Below are positions 17,164-25,731 of a stretch of 36,755 nucleotides of DNA, in pieces. This DNA comes from a filamentous cyanobacterium CCP2 (lineage in GTDB: Bacteria > Cyanobacteriota > Cyanobacteriia > Elainellales > Elainellaceae): the NCBI GenBank assembly GCA_003003615.1, contig PVWD01000030.1, forward strand, positions 1-36,755, written 5' to 3'. Position 1 is the stretch's first letter; each line of letters opens with the position of its first letter. Both the position numbers and the translations under genes were made by a program. The notes below the pieces were generated by a model, which saw only the letters and a list, made by a program, of their open reading frames with translations, did not search any database and was not told where the DNA came from.

Positions 17164-18405
17164 CTAAAAAGCAAGTGTCAAGGACAGTTTTTGAAGATTT
17201 TTAGAGAGACTATGCAAACTGAAATCAGATTGAATAACGGAATTTTCAGAGATGTTTTTTAACTGCTCAGGATGCTCTAAAAGGGATGACAACCGATCGG
17301 CAATTGCGCTACCCGTTACCTCTGGTAATCGCCATCCATTGACACCCTCTGTCACTACATCTCCGCAAAACTGAGAGGCAACGATCGGCAGTTTCCAGGC
17401 TTGGGCTTCCAGTTGAGTTAGTCCAAACCCATCCGAGAGGGTCGGAAACAAAAATACATCGGCTGACTGGTAATACTGAGCAGTTTCACTACGCGGGACT
17501 GCCCCCACCCAACGAATTTGAGGATGGTTCTGAAACTCTGGAGGAATGGCAATTTGCTGGGAGCCAACAAACCAAAATTCGATCGGCTTTCCTTCCAATA
17601 GCCGAATTGCATCTAATACTGCGGCAATGCCTTTTCGCAGAGTGACTAAACCTAAAAATAAAACTTTGAGGGGGCGATCGGCTGAAAAAGCATCTGGACA
17701 TATCCGGGTAAATTGGGCAGCTTCAGTAGGCGGTTCATAGACCAGCGGAATAACCCGAATTTTGTCTGCTTCAACACCAGCTTGCACTAATAGCTGCTTT
17801 GACCAATCTGAGTTAACAGCAATACAGTCTGCCAAATGGCACTCCTTCTGCCAATTTTCCCAGTAAGTAGCTGGTGTGGGCTGCCAAGTGGGAGCCAGAT
17901 CAGGAGATCTGGAGTACTCTTCTTGAACTATCTTTTCCTCTGAAATGCCAGGATCAATTTGCGCTAAGACAGTGTACCATCCTTGTTGTTTGGCATAGTG
18001 CAATAATTCTAGAGCCGCATAGCTGTAAGCCAGTAGAATTGGTCGTTCTCCCGTTTTTGAGAACTGAGCAGATACTTGTTTAAGATGTTGAAGGGCATGA
18101 GTTTGAAACCAGTGATTGCGAGCAATCATATGCTCCCATGCTCCCAGCTTATGAATGCGCTGAATGATTTCAAACTGAACAAGCGATGGCGTAAATGCCT
18201 GAACGTTTGCATCTACTAAATCAGGATGAAATCTCTCTTGTATCCGTTTCAAAAGCGGATTAGGAAAAGAATAAGCCAAAGATCGAGGATTTACCCAAGC
18301 ATCTGTTAATAAAACCTTCAGTTGATTGACCTGATGAAGTGCTCTCGGAATTGCATAATGCTCACGCGCACCGAGTTGACAACATATCCAAGGAGTATTC
18401 TTCAT
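17164..18405 (-). CDS. GT4-type glycosyltransferase, start coupled to the upstream GT2
   Basis: I place the start at the ATG at 18405 (MKNTPWICCQLGAREHYAIP), giving 413 residues. The open frame continues further upstream, but that part lies inside the GT2 gene and is not protein-like. The chosen ATG overlaps the GT2 stop as ATGA, a standard sign of translational coupling. The donor domain shows FLGLVTLRKGIAAVL, WFVGS, IRWVGAVPR, and FPTLSDGFGLTQLEAQAWKLP, where the first acid of the E-x7-E is Asp. It is a cytoplasmic GT-B enzyme likely to extend the lipid-linked glycan. Specificity cannot be predicted. Confidence 0.87.
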   Translation of the reverse strand: MKNTPWICCQLGAREHYAIPRALHQVNQLKVLLTDAWVNPRSLAYSFPNPLLKRIQERFHPDLVDANVQAFTPSLVQFEIIQRIHKLGAWEHMIARNHWFQTHALQHLKQVSAQFSKTGERPILLAYSYAALELLHYAKQQGWYTVLAQIDPGISEEKIVQEEYSRSPDLAPTWQPTPATYWENWQKECHLADCIAVNSDWSKQLLVQAGVEADKIRVIPLVYEPPTEAAQFTRICPDAFSADRPLKVLFLGLVTLRKGIAAVLDAIRLLEGKPIEFWFVGSQQIAIPPEFQNHPQIRWVGAVPRSETAQYYQSADVFLFPTLSDGFGLTQLEAQAWKLPIVASQFCGDVVTEGVNGWRLPEVTGSAIADRLSSLLEHPEQLKNISENSVIQSDFSLHSLSKNLQKLSLTLAF

Positions 18406-19295
18406 TGTGCCGTTGCTTGAGGTAGAGATGCTTGAATGAACGAGCGACGTAGCTTTAAGTAAGAAAATAAAGATTGAGATGCGATCGGTTGGCGATACTG
18501 GTGATGTTGCCACAGGTGCATTGGAATCATGATGACCCCCTTGCGGATGCCAGCCCATCTTCCATGCCGTACCAACCAAACGATCCGGTTAAAGCACTGC
18601 ATCAACCCCAGCCACCATAGGCTTGGCGGATACCTCAAATAAGCTAGTAGGGCTAAGTTAGCAATACTCGCAGCCGTTACTTTGGGACTGCTATGATGCG
18701 CTAGCCTGGTATCATGGAAGACCCTTAACCAAGGGCTAATTAAGATTCCCCAGTCCATCGCATGGAGTCTCAGAGAGAGATCCACCTCCTCCATCCCATA
18801 AGCGACCGGAAGGGCAACATATCCCTGGGTTTGCTGAAAGATTTCCTTGCGGTACGCGCAGCCACATCCGACAAAGGCTGATTCCCATTGGGCCGTTTTC
18901 TCGTCGGGCTGGATCGGCTCGTCAATATGGTAAATTGCAGCTCCAATGACCGCAGCCTTGGGAAACGCCTCGAATAGATAAATTAACCGATCGAAATAGT
19001 CTTTATCCAGCGGGTAAGAATCATCATCAAAACTTGCTACGATCCCATGTTTAGCGTGAGAAATGGCTTTGTTGCGCCCTCCACCTGGCCCCATTTGAGT
19101 ATCACTTTTGAGAATGATAATATTCTGAAATGGGCTATTCTGAATCGCAGACTCAGTGACACGATCGCCCGCATCAACATGAACGATAATTTCATCTGGT
19201 TGAGGATCACATTCCAGTATTTTTTCGATCGCTTCTAACAATTGATCAGAACGGTTATAGGTTGGAATGACGACGCTAACATTGCAGATGTTCAT
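18402..19295 (-). CDS. GT2 glycosyltransferase
   Basis: An enzyme of about 297 residues with the GT-A core: VSVVIPTYNRSDQL at the start, PGGGRNKAI for the nucleotide base region, FDDDS as the metal-binding acidic motif, VGCGCAYRKE, and GMEEVDLSLRL as the late acidic motif. The pattern resembles rhamnosyl- and galactosyl-type GT2 enzymes, but that does not fix the donor. I use the ATG at 19295, which has GAG six bases upstream; a TTG two codons earlier is possible. Its stop overlaps the next GT4 start by 4 bases, and it follows the acetyltransferase gene by 13 bases. Confidence 0.9.
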   Translation of the reverse strand: MNICNVSVVIPTYNRSDQLLEAIEKILECDPQPDEIIVHVDAGDRVTESAIQNSPFQNIIILKSDTQMGPGGGRNKAISHAKHGIVASFDDDSYPLDKDYFDRLIYLFEAFPKAAVIGAAIYHIDEPIQPDEKTAQWESAFVGCGCAYRKEIFQQTQGYVALPVAYGMEEVDLSLRLHAMDWGILISPWLRVFHDTRLAHHSSPKVTAASIANLALLAYLRYPPSLWWLGLMQCFNRIVWLVRHGRWAGIRKGVIMIPMHLWQHHQYRQPIASQSLFSYLKLRRSFIQASLPQATAQ

Positions 19296-19308
19296 AGACA
19301 ACTCATGC

Positions 19309-19935
19309 TCAGATGCGAGAATACTCCATATCGTTTACAGGACTGACTAAATCTTTGTCAGAAAACTCTGTTTTGTATCGAATCACCCTAGCTGGAACAC
19401 CGACCGCAATCGCCCCCTCTGGAATATCTTTTGTCACCACGCTACCTGCTCCGATGACCGCTCCTTTACCAATCGTGACTCCCTTAAGAACGGTGACATT
19501 TGCTCCTAACCAAACCCGATCGCTAATGCAGGTGGGTTTTGAAATGAGCGGTTGTTCTAAAGGCGGCAAGTCTCCAACAAATCCATGATCGTGATCGGTA
19601 ATGTAGCAATTGGGCCCGATCGCACATTGCTGACCGATGGTAATGGAGCAGGATGCATCGATAAACGTATTGCGATTAATATAAGTACTGACACCAATCC
19701 GAATTTTAGAATGAGAAAATGATTCTCCACTACACAGCAGCACTACGCCTCGATCGAGTGAGCAGCCTCCCTCCAGTTCAATCTCATTAAAATTACGCGG
19801 AATTTCTACCTCACGCATCCAGACGTATCCATGCAGCCTAACGCCTCGATTGCGATAGTAAAAATTTCGCCACCGACTTTTAATTCCTGCAATCACTCGT
19901 TGCATGAGTTTGTAAACCCCTATGAACCTGATCAC
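19309..19935 (-). CDS. Hexapeptide-repeat O-acetyltransferase (maltose/galactoside acetyltransferase-like)
   Basis: A 208-residue left-handed beta-helix acyltransferase. The second half carries the rungs TFIDASCSITIG, CAIGPNCYI, then the TDHDH loop with the likely catalytic histidine, then VWLGANVTVLKGVTIGKGAVIGAGSVVTKDIP and VGVPARVIR, the standard C-terminal pattern of sugar O-acetyltransferases (LbH_MAT-like). It would acetylate a sugar with acetyl-CoA. The start is uncertain: GTG at 19935 has AGGA close upstream, and the ATG at 19905 has AGGGG 11 bases upstream. It is the first gene of the block left of the inserted nuclease gene and is divergent from it, so promoters for both must lie in the 160-base gap. 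Confidence 0.9.
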   Translation of the reverse strand: MIRFIGVYKLMQRVIAGIKSRWRNFYYRNRGVRLHGYVWMREVEIPRNFNEIELEGGCSLDRGVVLLCSGESFSHSKIRIGVSTYINRNTFIDASCSITIGQQCAIGPNCYITDHDHGFVGDLPPLEQPLISKPTCISDRVWLGANVTVLKGVTIGKGAVIGAGSVVTKDIPEGAIAVGVPARVIRYKTEFSDKDLVSPVNDMEYSRI

Positions 19936-20095
19936 TCGTTCCTGGACGAAGCAACCTTATCCGGATAGATCGTTTAAACATTGCCTTCTGAAACGAGTGA
20001 GAGTCCAATTTCATCAGAATTACAGTTTATTTAATTTCCCTTCGCAAAGTTGTTCTATGGTACAAAATTACTTCTATATCCTTTACTGAGCCTTC

Positions 20096-21163
20096 ATGTC
20101 TTCATCTCGTTCCGATCAAGACTCACCCTGGAAAGATATTTTGCGCCAATATTTTCAGGAAGCGATCGAGTTTTTCTTCCCCCAAACGGCAAATCGTATT
20201 GATTGGAGCCGTTCCTACGAGTTTTTAGATAAAGAGTTTCAGCAAATTGCTCCAGATGCAGAAATTGGTAAACGCTATGCAGATTTACTCGCTAAAGTCT
20301 GGCTAAGGCAAGGACAAGAATTATGGTTGTTAGTACATACCGAAATTCAAGCCAGTCCTGAGGCTCAGTTCGCTGAACGAATGCTAACCTACCACCTACG
20401 AATTTTTGACCGATTCCACAGCCACGCTACCAGCCTGTCTATTCTCTGCGATGGCAATACCAAATGGCGACCCAATCGTTACTCCTTTAACAGTCCTGAT
20501 ACTGAACTTACCTTTCGATTTAGCATGGTCAAATTATTGGACTACCGTGATCGGTGGTTGGAACTCGAACAAAGCCATAATCCATTTGCCGTAGTTGTTA
20601 TGGCACATCTAAAAAATCAAGAAACGCGAAGAGATTCCAACCGCCGTAAAGATTGGAAGCTGAGCCTGATTCGACAGCTGTATGAGAAGGGTTATGCACG
20701 GCAGGAAATTTTGAACCTGTTTCGCTTTATTGACTGGGTTATGATCTTACCAGAAGGCTTAAGCCAATCATTTTGGCAAGAGTTGAAAGCTTACGAGGAG
20801 GAACGACACATGCCCTATATTAGCAGCGTTGAGCGGATTGGATTTGCAGAAGGAATGAAACGAGGGATAGAGGAAGGAGTCAAGCAGGGCATTGAGCAGG
20901 GCATTGAGCAGGGCATTGAGCAGGGCATTGAGCAGGGCATTGAGCAGGGCATTGAGCAGGGCATTGAGCAAGGTGTTCGGCGGGAGGCCCGATCGCTTGC
21001 TTTGAGGCTCCTCACCCGTCGAGTTAAGAACTTACCTGATTCAGCCCGATCGCAAATTGATATGCTCACGCTTTCGCAACTAGAAGCATTGTGTGAAGCG
21101 GTAATGGATTTTACTAGTCTGTCCGATCTGGAGGCATGGCTGGCTCAACAGAATGCATCCTAA
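20096..21163 (+). CDS. Rpn-type PD-(D/E)XK nuclease/putative transposase with DUF4351 tail and GIEQ repeats
   Basis: A 355-residue protein and the only plus-strand gene in the window. The N-terminal part matches the Rpn (recombination-promoting nuclease) or YhgA-like group: YADLLAKV with D63, then LLVHTEIQAS with E83 and Q85, the D...E-x-Q form of the PD-(D/E)XK site. After residue 230 comes a helical linker with seven perfect GIEQ repeats (265-292), then REARSLALRLLTRR and DLEAWL, a DUF4351-type C-terminus. Such genes are abundant and mobile-looking in cyanobacteria and are thought to act on DNA. It sits between two glycosyltransferase genes; its TAA overlaps the TAG of the convergent GT2 gene within CTAA (21160-21163). 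No flanking inverted repeats were seen. Confidence 0.88.
   Translation: MSSSRSDQDSPWKDILRQYFQEAIEFFFPQTANRIDWSRSYEFLDKEFQQIAPDAEIGKRYADLLAKVWLRQGQELWLLVHTEIQASPEAQFAERMLTYHLRIFDRFHSHATSLSILCDGNTKWRPNRYSFNSPDTELTFRFSMVKLLDYRDRWLELEQSHNPFAVVVMAHLKNQETRRDSNRRKDWKLSLIRQLYEKGYARQEILNLFRFIDWVMILPEGLSQSFWQELKAYEEERHMPYISSVERIGFAEGMKRGIEEGVKQGIEQGIEQGIEQGIEQGIEQGIEQGIEQGVRREARSLALRLLTRRVKNLPDSARSQIDMLTLSQLEALCEAVMDFTSLSDLEAWLAQQNAS
20888..20971 (+). repeat. Seven tandem 12-bp repeats inside the nuclease gene
   Basis: The unit GGCATTGAGCAG is repeated seven times with only the last base of the last unit changed. It keeps the reading frame and encodes Gly-Ile-Glu-Gln seven times. Perfect identity suggests recent expansion by slippage. 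Changes in copy number alter the protein by four residues per unit without breaking the frame. Confidence 0.95.
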
Positions 21164-22095
21164 GCCGATCGCAGCACAATTTGGGACAGGGCCTCTAGCT
21201 TACCGAGCAAGACCGGCGGAGCCGATCGCCATCCTTTCAGCGATTGAAATAAAGCCGCAATTTCAAACAGTTGCAACACTGCAAGCTTGCCGTAATCTCC
21301 TAGGTTTTTTCGCTCCAAAATTTGCGTCATGACAAAATGGCGATTGATCAATTCCATTTTTGCCAGCACGTAGGGACTGTTTTTGTGATCGCCAGGCTGA
21401 CTATCGTGAAAAATGCGGGCAGTTCTGGCATTGGCGAGTGACCACTGTTTGCCGACCGTCAGGGACAGGGTTACGTCTTCCATCAGAGAATAACCAACAA
21501 AGTTGGCAGGAAAGAGGGGATTGGGGAGAGCCTCTCGTCGGTAAAGAGTGCAGGTTGTGTTCAGCCATTCCACAGGCACGATCGCGGGTAGTGCGGGATC
21601 GTCCTCAGGCAATAGGTTAAGGGCTGGCCCGATACATTTTCCGGCATAGCTGGTTTCTGTCCGCCCATGCAGAAATTGAAACAAACTGCGGCTAAGGCGA
21701 CCAGGGGGCAAATACCGCTGATTGGTAATCATGGCATTGACCCCCCCCATCCGAGGGTCACTTTGCAAAGCATCCCACAACCGCACCAAGCATTCTGGCT
21801 CTAATAGAATATCGTCATCCATTAGCCAAATAACATCCTCACTGGCATGGGCAAAGGCCTGGTTTCGCTGAGTCGCCGCTCCGATCGCCGTTGCTTTATA
21901 GTAATGAATCTGGGTCAGTAGCCCAGGAATTGCTTGATGACAAAGCTCTTTGGTTCGATCGTCCTCTGAACCATCTACAACAATCATCTCCGTGGGTTGC
22001 GCAGACTGTTGCGCGAGGCTATGCAGCGTCCGAGCAAGGGGTTCGGCTCGGTGACGGGTTGGAACGATCGCGGAGAGAGGTAGTAGGGTAGTCAT
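21160..22095 (-). CDS. GT2 glycosyltransferase
   Basis: A 311-residue GT-A enzyme. It begins with LSAIVPTRHRAEPLARTL, has VVDGSEDDRT, RNQAFAHA and the metal site WLMDDDILLEP, then NTTCTLYRREAL and the late acidic SLMEDVTLSLTV. These are GT2 hallmarks. It would act on the cytoplasmic side during chain assembly. It is the last gene of the right-hand block; its stop meets the stop of the plus-strand nuclease gene. The gene upstream on the same strand is another GT2, with a 43-base gap that carries an AT-rich repeat motif. The donor sugar is unknown. Confidence 0.9.
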   Translation of the reverse strand: MTTLLPLSAIVPTRHRAEPLARTLHSLAQQSAQPTEMIVVDGSEDDRTKELCHQAIPGLLTQIHYYKATAIGAATQRNQAFAHASEDVIWLMDDDILLEPECLVRLWDALQSDPRMGGVNAMITNQRYLPPGRLSRSLFQFLHGRTETSYAGKCIGPALNLLPEDDPALPAIVPVEWLNTTCTLYRREALPNPLFPANFVGYSLMEDVTLSLTVGKQWSLANARTARIFHDSQPGDHKNSPYVLAKMELINRHFVMTQILERKNLGDYGKLAVLQLFEIAALFQSLKGWRSAPPVLLGKLEALSQIVLRSA

Positions 22096-22130
22096 ACCAT
22101 TTTGGATTTTAGATTTTGGATTGCAGAATC
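22096..22130. repeat. Short AT-rich dispersed repeat motif, copy 2
   Basis: TTTTGGATTTTAGATTTT followed by GGATTGCAGAATCAG fills most of the 43-base gap between two GT2 genes. It shares the theme seen at 565-585. Two phased units are visible. It abuts the start codon of the downstream GT2 gene and leaves little room for a normal ribosome binding site. Confidence 0.5.
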
Positions 22131-22138
22131 AGTTGTGG

Positions 22139-23101
22139 CTAGTGGGTAGCAGATACGGGACGATTCACCGATCGTTTTAGGGTAGCAATGTGTTCTGCGA
22201 TTGGAAAGCCAAAAAGTTTGTAGGTGAGACGGTAGGTTTTGGGAGCGGCAGAACCAGAGGGTAAGAAGGTGCGATCGCTCTGCTGAATTTTGGCAATAAC
22301 TTCGGTTGCCCAAGAGCGGTTGGTCAGCCAAATCATTCGGGCGCATTCAAACCGAGCCTGGTTGATGGCATGTAAGCGTTCCGGTGTGAGTTGATGGGTT
22401 TCTTTCAGGTGTTGCTCAATCGCATCCTCGATCGCCAGCCGTTGACGAAATGTTTCTGATTTGTCTCGTTTACAAACCGTTGATTCGCTCCACTGCCGAT
22501 AGATTGAGCCTGCATCAGGGCAATACTCAAAACGTTGTCCAGCCTTCAACAACCGTAAATATAATTCATGTTCTTGACAGCAAGGTTGATCAGGCTTCCA
22601 ACCTCCCACATCCAGAATTGCCTGTTTGCGCCACAGAGGGCTTCCGGTTTGAGGTAAATACCAACGAGCCAGCAGAATCCAGGGGTCGTGGGGTTCAGGA
22701 ATGGGTAGAATTTCTTGCCTGGAGGTGTCATGATTCCAGTATTCAAAAATGCTGGGGCTATAGATGATGTCAGCTTGAGGATTTTGATTCAAATACTGAA
22801 CTTGTTGCTCAACTTTTGTCGGTTGCAAATAATCATCTGAATCCAAGTATTGAATCCATTCCCCGGTGCTGAGTTCCAGCAGCCGATTTCGGGTGACATT
22901 ACCACCTTGATTGGGTTGAGTTTTCCAATTGATTCGATCGCTAAAGGTTTTAATTATTTCTACGCTGCGATCGGTTGACCCATCATCTACTACGATTACT
23001 TCTGTATTGGAGTAAGTTTGGTTGAGAGCACTTTCAATCGCTTGTTGAATCCAGCGATCGGCATTGTAGCAGGGAATAAGAATACTGACTTTGGGAAACA
23101 T
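22139..23101 (-). CDS. GT2 glycosyltransferase
   Basis: A 320-residue GT-A enzyme with a textbook N-terminus: VSILIPCYNADRWI, VVDDGSTDRSVEI, NQGGNVTRNRLL, and the metal site YLDSDDYL. The acidic motif in CCQEHELYLRLLKAG follows near residue 180. About 80 C-terminal residues are less conserved and basic. It is cytoplasmic or membrane-associated and probably transfers one sugar of the repeat unit. It lies 53 bases downstream of the sulfotransferase gene and 43 bases upstream of the next GT2 gene, consistent with one operon. Confidence 0.92.
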   Translation of the reverse strand: MFPKVSILIPCYNADRWIQQAIESALNQTYSNTEVIVVDDGSTDRSVEIIKTFSDRINWKTQPNQGGNVTRNRLLELSTGEWIQYLDSDDYLQPTKVEQQVQYLNQNPQADIIYSPSIFEYWNHDTSRQEILPIPEPHDPWILLARWYLPQTGSPLWRKQAILDVGGWKPDQPCCQEHELYLRLLKAGQRFEYCPDAGSIYRQWSESTVCKRDKSETFRQRLAIEDAIEQHLKETHQLTPERLHAINQARFECARMIWLTNRSWATEVIAKIQQSDRTFLPSGSAAPKTYRLTYKLFGFPIAEHIATLKRSVNRPVSATH

Positions 23102-23154
23102 GACTTGATTATCTCAAAGAATTACTCAAACCCAAAAAACTTATACCGTCAAAG

Positions 23155-23964
23155 TCAATTGATATTTGTACAGTAACTCTGAAGCTTGGTGCAACACTTT
23201 TCAAAAGTATTCAAAGCTCCATCCAATAATTCTGGCTTAATTTCCAATAATGGAGAATGGCGATCTCTGACAATTTTTCCTTGTTTGATCACATCTGAAG
23301 GATCACCAATGCCTCTGATGCCAGCCGTTGGTAATGTTTTATATTCTTCTGAAAAAGGTTCATCCAACTTTAAAAATTGTTGAAGTGAATAAAAGGCAGA
23401 TTGTGTATTTTCTAACATTTGATCGTGCCTAATAAAAATGCTGCGATCGGGGTCAGAGATGAGTTCTGCATACTCATGCAAAGCGTTTAAGCGATCGACG
23501 TAGTAATTAGTGTAATATTGCAAAGCAGATTCTTTTTTGTCTTCGTTGTCATGCTTCCAAAGTTTTACCATGCTTGAAAGGCTTGAGTGTGGCTCTCTCA
23601 GTAGAAAGATAAAAAACAAAGAGTTGTTTTGAATTAACTCTTTACTAATACTATGCCCGTTATGTAAGATCTTATCCACAACATACTTTTCGCTGAGTTC
23701 TTTTTCCTGAAGGTTACGCTTTACTTTATACACTAACCGATCCAAATCTCTACCATTGTTATAGCTAAGGTGGGCTTCTCCATAACCACAAACATTTGGG
23801 TTTGTATTTAATAAATTCACAAACAGGGTGGAACCCGCTCTCATATGGCTGAGGATAAAAATATATTTGTAAGGTTCCGCTCTCATTTTTAAGCGCGTCA
23901 AATGGTAAGCGTAACTTACCCGATGTTGAAGAGCAGTTGTAAAACCTGTCAATTTCTCTTGCAT
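23155..23964 (-). CDS. PAPS-dependent sulfotransferase
   Basis: A 269-residue cytoplasmic enzyme of the sulfotransferase superfamily. The 5'-phosphosulfate loop is seen as SHMRAGSTLFVNLL (residues 39-52) and the 3'-phosphate site as LREPHSSLSS (122-131). It would move a sulfate group from PAPS to a hydroxyl of the glycan. Sulfated exopolysaccharides are known from cyanobacteria, so this fits its context between glycosyltransferase genes. No PAPS-forming genes are nearby; those are usually encoded elsewhere. It could alternatively act on a lipid or small molecule. Start at the ATG at 23964. Confidence 0.83.
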   Translation of the reverse strand: MQEKLTGFTTALQHRVSYAYHLTRLKMRAEPYKYIFILSHMRAGSTLFVNLLNTNPNVCGYGEAHLSYNNGRDLDRLVYKVKRNLQEKELSEKYVVDKILHNGHSISKELIQNNSLFFIFLLREPHSSLSSMVKLWKHDNEDKKESALQYYTNYYVDRLNALHEYAELISDPDRSIFIRHDQMLENTQSAFYSLQQFLKLDEPFSEEYKTLPTAGIRGIGDPSDVIKQGKIVRDRHSPLLEIKPELLDGALNTFEKCCTKLQSYCTNIN

Positions 23965-24032
23965 GGTTGAAAGTAAATGAGTAATGATGGATCAAGGAGT
24001 AGATAGATGTGCCAATAGAAAGTCTTTGATGC

Positions 24033-24791
24033 TCAAAAATACATGGCAAATTCTTGTTGAATCGATCGCGTTAAAGGACGAGTGCGCCGCAATTTTCCGA
24101 AGGTATATCGTATACCCTGCCACTGATACTTTGATGATTTGTTTAGGGCACTGTCATTATCTCCATGACCGTGAACATAAACAGCACCAACAAAAGGTAG
24201 TGGTTCTAGAGGATGTCCTATCTCTGCCATTTTTTGCTCAATGATTGTATGTCCGCATTTCAGCACCAAACACTGATCAATTTCTTCACGGCTCAGATTT
24301 TCTGGAAACCGAATCATCTTACTGTTAACAATGGCGTTCGTACCGCAATTAAAATGGTCATCAACATAAACCCATTGGCTTCCATACTTGTATCGAAAAC
24401 CTTTTTTCAGAACCCAACCATTTGCTGACTTTCGAGCATTGGCAAATTGAGATAATTTATGGCTAACCAAGTCATCAGCATCCATTACCATGACAAAATC
24501 AGGCTTTAACTTTCCTGCTCTTACCATTCCCACAGCAAGCTTCTTCCACTTATCTTGCATCGTAACTTTGGTGATAAGCTGGGAAGGGGGAGGAAAATCA
24601 ACATTAATCATTTCCACCCGTTCATCGTAGGAATCTCGAAGCATAGGAGTTTCATGACAAACAACGATGACTTTAAAGTTCGGATCAATCTGTTGATAGG
24701 CAGAGCGCAGAGATGCTTCAAAGAGGTGAGAAACTCTTTTCCAGTCGCTCGACACAGCTTTTGATTTGAGAGCCATCACAAAACAAAGCAA
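24033..24791 (-). CDS. GT-A-type glycosyltransferase with TTG start
   Basis: A protein of about 252 residues, starting as MLCFVMALKSKAVSSDW. A GGAGG at 24804-24800 sits 8 bases before the TTG at 24791, so that is the best start; a GTG at 24806 would place the ribosome binding site inside the coding region. VIVVCHETP and MVMDADDLVS (Asp residues near 104-107) give the nucleotide and metal sites of a GT-A fold. The second half has CGTNAIVN and FVGAVYVHGHGDN, which are typical of an uncharacterised glycosyltransferase family in glycan clusters. It lies between the pyruvyltransferase and sulfotransferase genes. The donor is unknown. Confidence 0.75.
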   Translation of the reverse strand: MLCFVMALKSKAVSSDWKRVSHLFEASLRSAYQQIDPNFKVIVVCHETPMLRDSYDERVEMINVDFPPPSQLITKVTMQDKWKKLAVGMVRAGKLKPDFVMVMDADDLVSHKLSQFANARKSANGWVLKKGFRYKYGSQWVYVDDHFNCGTNAIVNSKMIRFPENLSREEIDQCLVLKCGHTIIEQKMAEIGHPLEPLPFVGAVYVHGHGDNDSALNKSSKYQWQGIRYTFGKLRRTRPLTRSIQQEFAMYF

Positions 24792-24860
24792 ATGATTATC
24801 CTCCACTGTTCATTAGTAATCGATCGTTTTATGAACAAAGTTCTTGTTAAGTTGACTGCA

Positions 24861-25706
24861 TTAAAGCAAGTTAAAATAATCAGCCTTTAATGCATCTACT
24901 TTAAGCATTACTTTCTCTTCAAGTTCCTCGCATTTTTCTAGATGACTTAAAGTAGGTTTAGCAATTTGCAGCATTAGTGCCATCTGGGCTTGTATCGAGT
25001 GATAATCGCATCTTCGCAGGAAGCTCTTTTTACCAATAATGCTGGCGGCTCTCCGAATAAAAAATGGCTGATAAGCTATTTCAAGATTGCTTAACCAATC
25101 ATTCCATTTGAAATCTAAGATATCTTTTTTTGACTTCACCGCAACCCAAGGAGTTCTGAGGGCATCAGCAACGATCGCGCCATGCATTGCTTCAGAAAAG
25201 AGAACTTCTGATTCCTCTATTTCTTGAAGAACTTGTTGAAGGGGAGCAGTCGGATCGATGTAGTGAATGTTTAAACTTTCGCAGAGTTCCTTCCAGGCGT
25301 AGCCATTGGCAATAACCTCTGAAAAATGAGGCATGTAGGAACGTTTGTATCGTTTTGCCCCTGAAGTTGCATAGTATTGCCGGACAAGAATTGCTGGGTC
25401 GGTTAATCCCTTTTCGGCTTCAAGCCCTAAAGCCTTTGCAGATAGCTGACCGCGAACAAAATAAACTTTCCACGTTTCATCTATCGTTGGTGTTTTCCCA
25501 TAGCCAACTCCAGAGCCAAAAACAATTTTTTGACTATTTTTAGGAAGATGTTCATTGAGTAAAGTACCAATGCCAACAAAGAGTGTGCTTTCATCATTAT
25601 CAAAAGCATTGGGTATGAGTTGATTCCATATCCAAGGATTCAAATCATCACCAAAGTTTCCCACCTGAAAACTTTTTTCTTTGCCGTTGTAGTAGTAGAG
25701 TTTCAT
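24861..25706 (-). CDS. Polysaccharide pyruvyltransferase-family protein, ExoV-like
   Basis: A 281-residue protein of the polysaccharide pyruvyltransferase family. The opening VGNFGDDLNPWIW (about 16-28) is the ExoV-like N-terminal pattern, followed by FGSGVGYGK, FVRGQLSAKALG, DPAILV, and the late SEAMHGAIVADALRTPWVAV with the conserved histidine. Family members attach pyruvate ketals from phosphoenolpyruvate to sugars, making the chain acidic. Whether this protein does that, or has a related transferase role, cannot be told. The C-terminal 70 residues are charged and helical. It is one of three members of this family in the window, and lies 25 bases downstream of a glycosyltransferase gene. 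Confidence 0.83.
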   Translation of the reverse strand: MKLYYYNGKEKSFQVGNFGDDLNPWIWNQLIPNAFDNDESTLFVGIGTLLNEHLPKNSQKIVFGSGVGYGKTPTIDETWKVYFVRGQLSAKALGLEAEKGLTDPAILVRQYYATSGAKRYKRSYMPHFSEVIANGYAWKELCESLNIHYIDPTAPLQQVLQEIEESEVLFSEAMHGAIVADALRTPWVAVKSKKDILDFKWNDWLSNLEIAYQPFFIRRAASIIGKKSFLRRCDYHSIQAQMALMLQIAKPTLSHLEKCEELEEKVMLKVDALKADYFNLL

Positions 25707-25731
25707 CTTCCGATCTCAAGAAATTTAACGG

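Noticed and set aside
18406-18579. N-terminal extension of the GT4-type protein that ends at 17164
   Set aside because: The extra 58 codons lie inside the GT2 gene, do not resemble GT4 N-termini, and the ATG at 18405 has the usual ATGA overlap with the GT2 stop.
19936-20095. Promoters for the divergent acetyltransferase and nuclease genes
   Set aside because: Both must start here or nearby, but no -35/-10 pair with good spacing was found (the best, TTGTTC with TATATC, has a 19-base spacer), so no site is reported.
20888-20971. Tandem repeats considered as a CRISPR array
   Set aside because: The units are 12 bases with no spacers and encode an in-frame GIEQ peptide, so this is a coding minisatellite.
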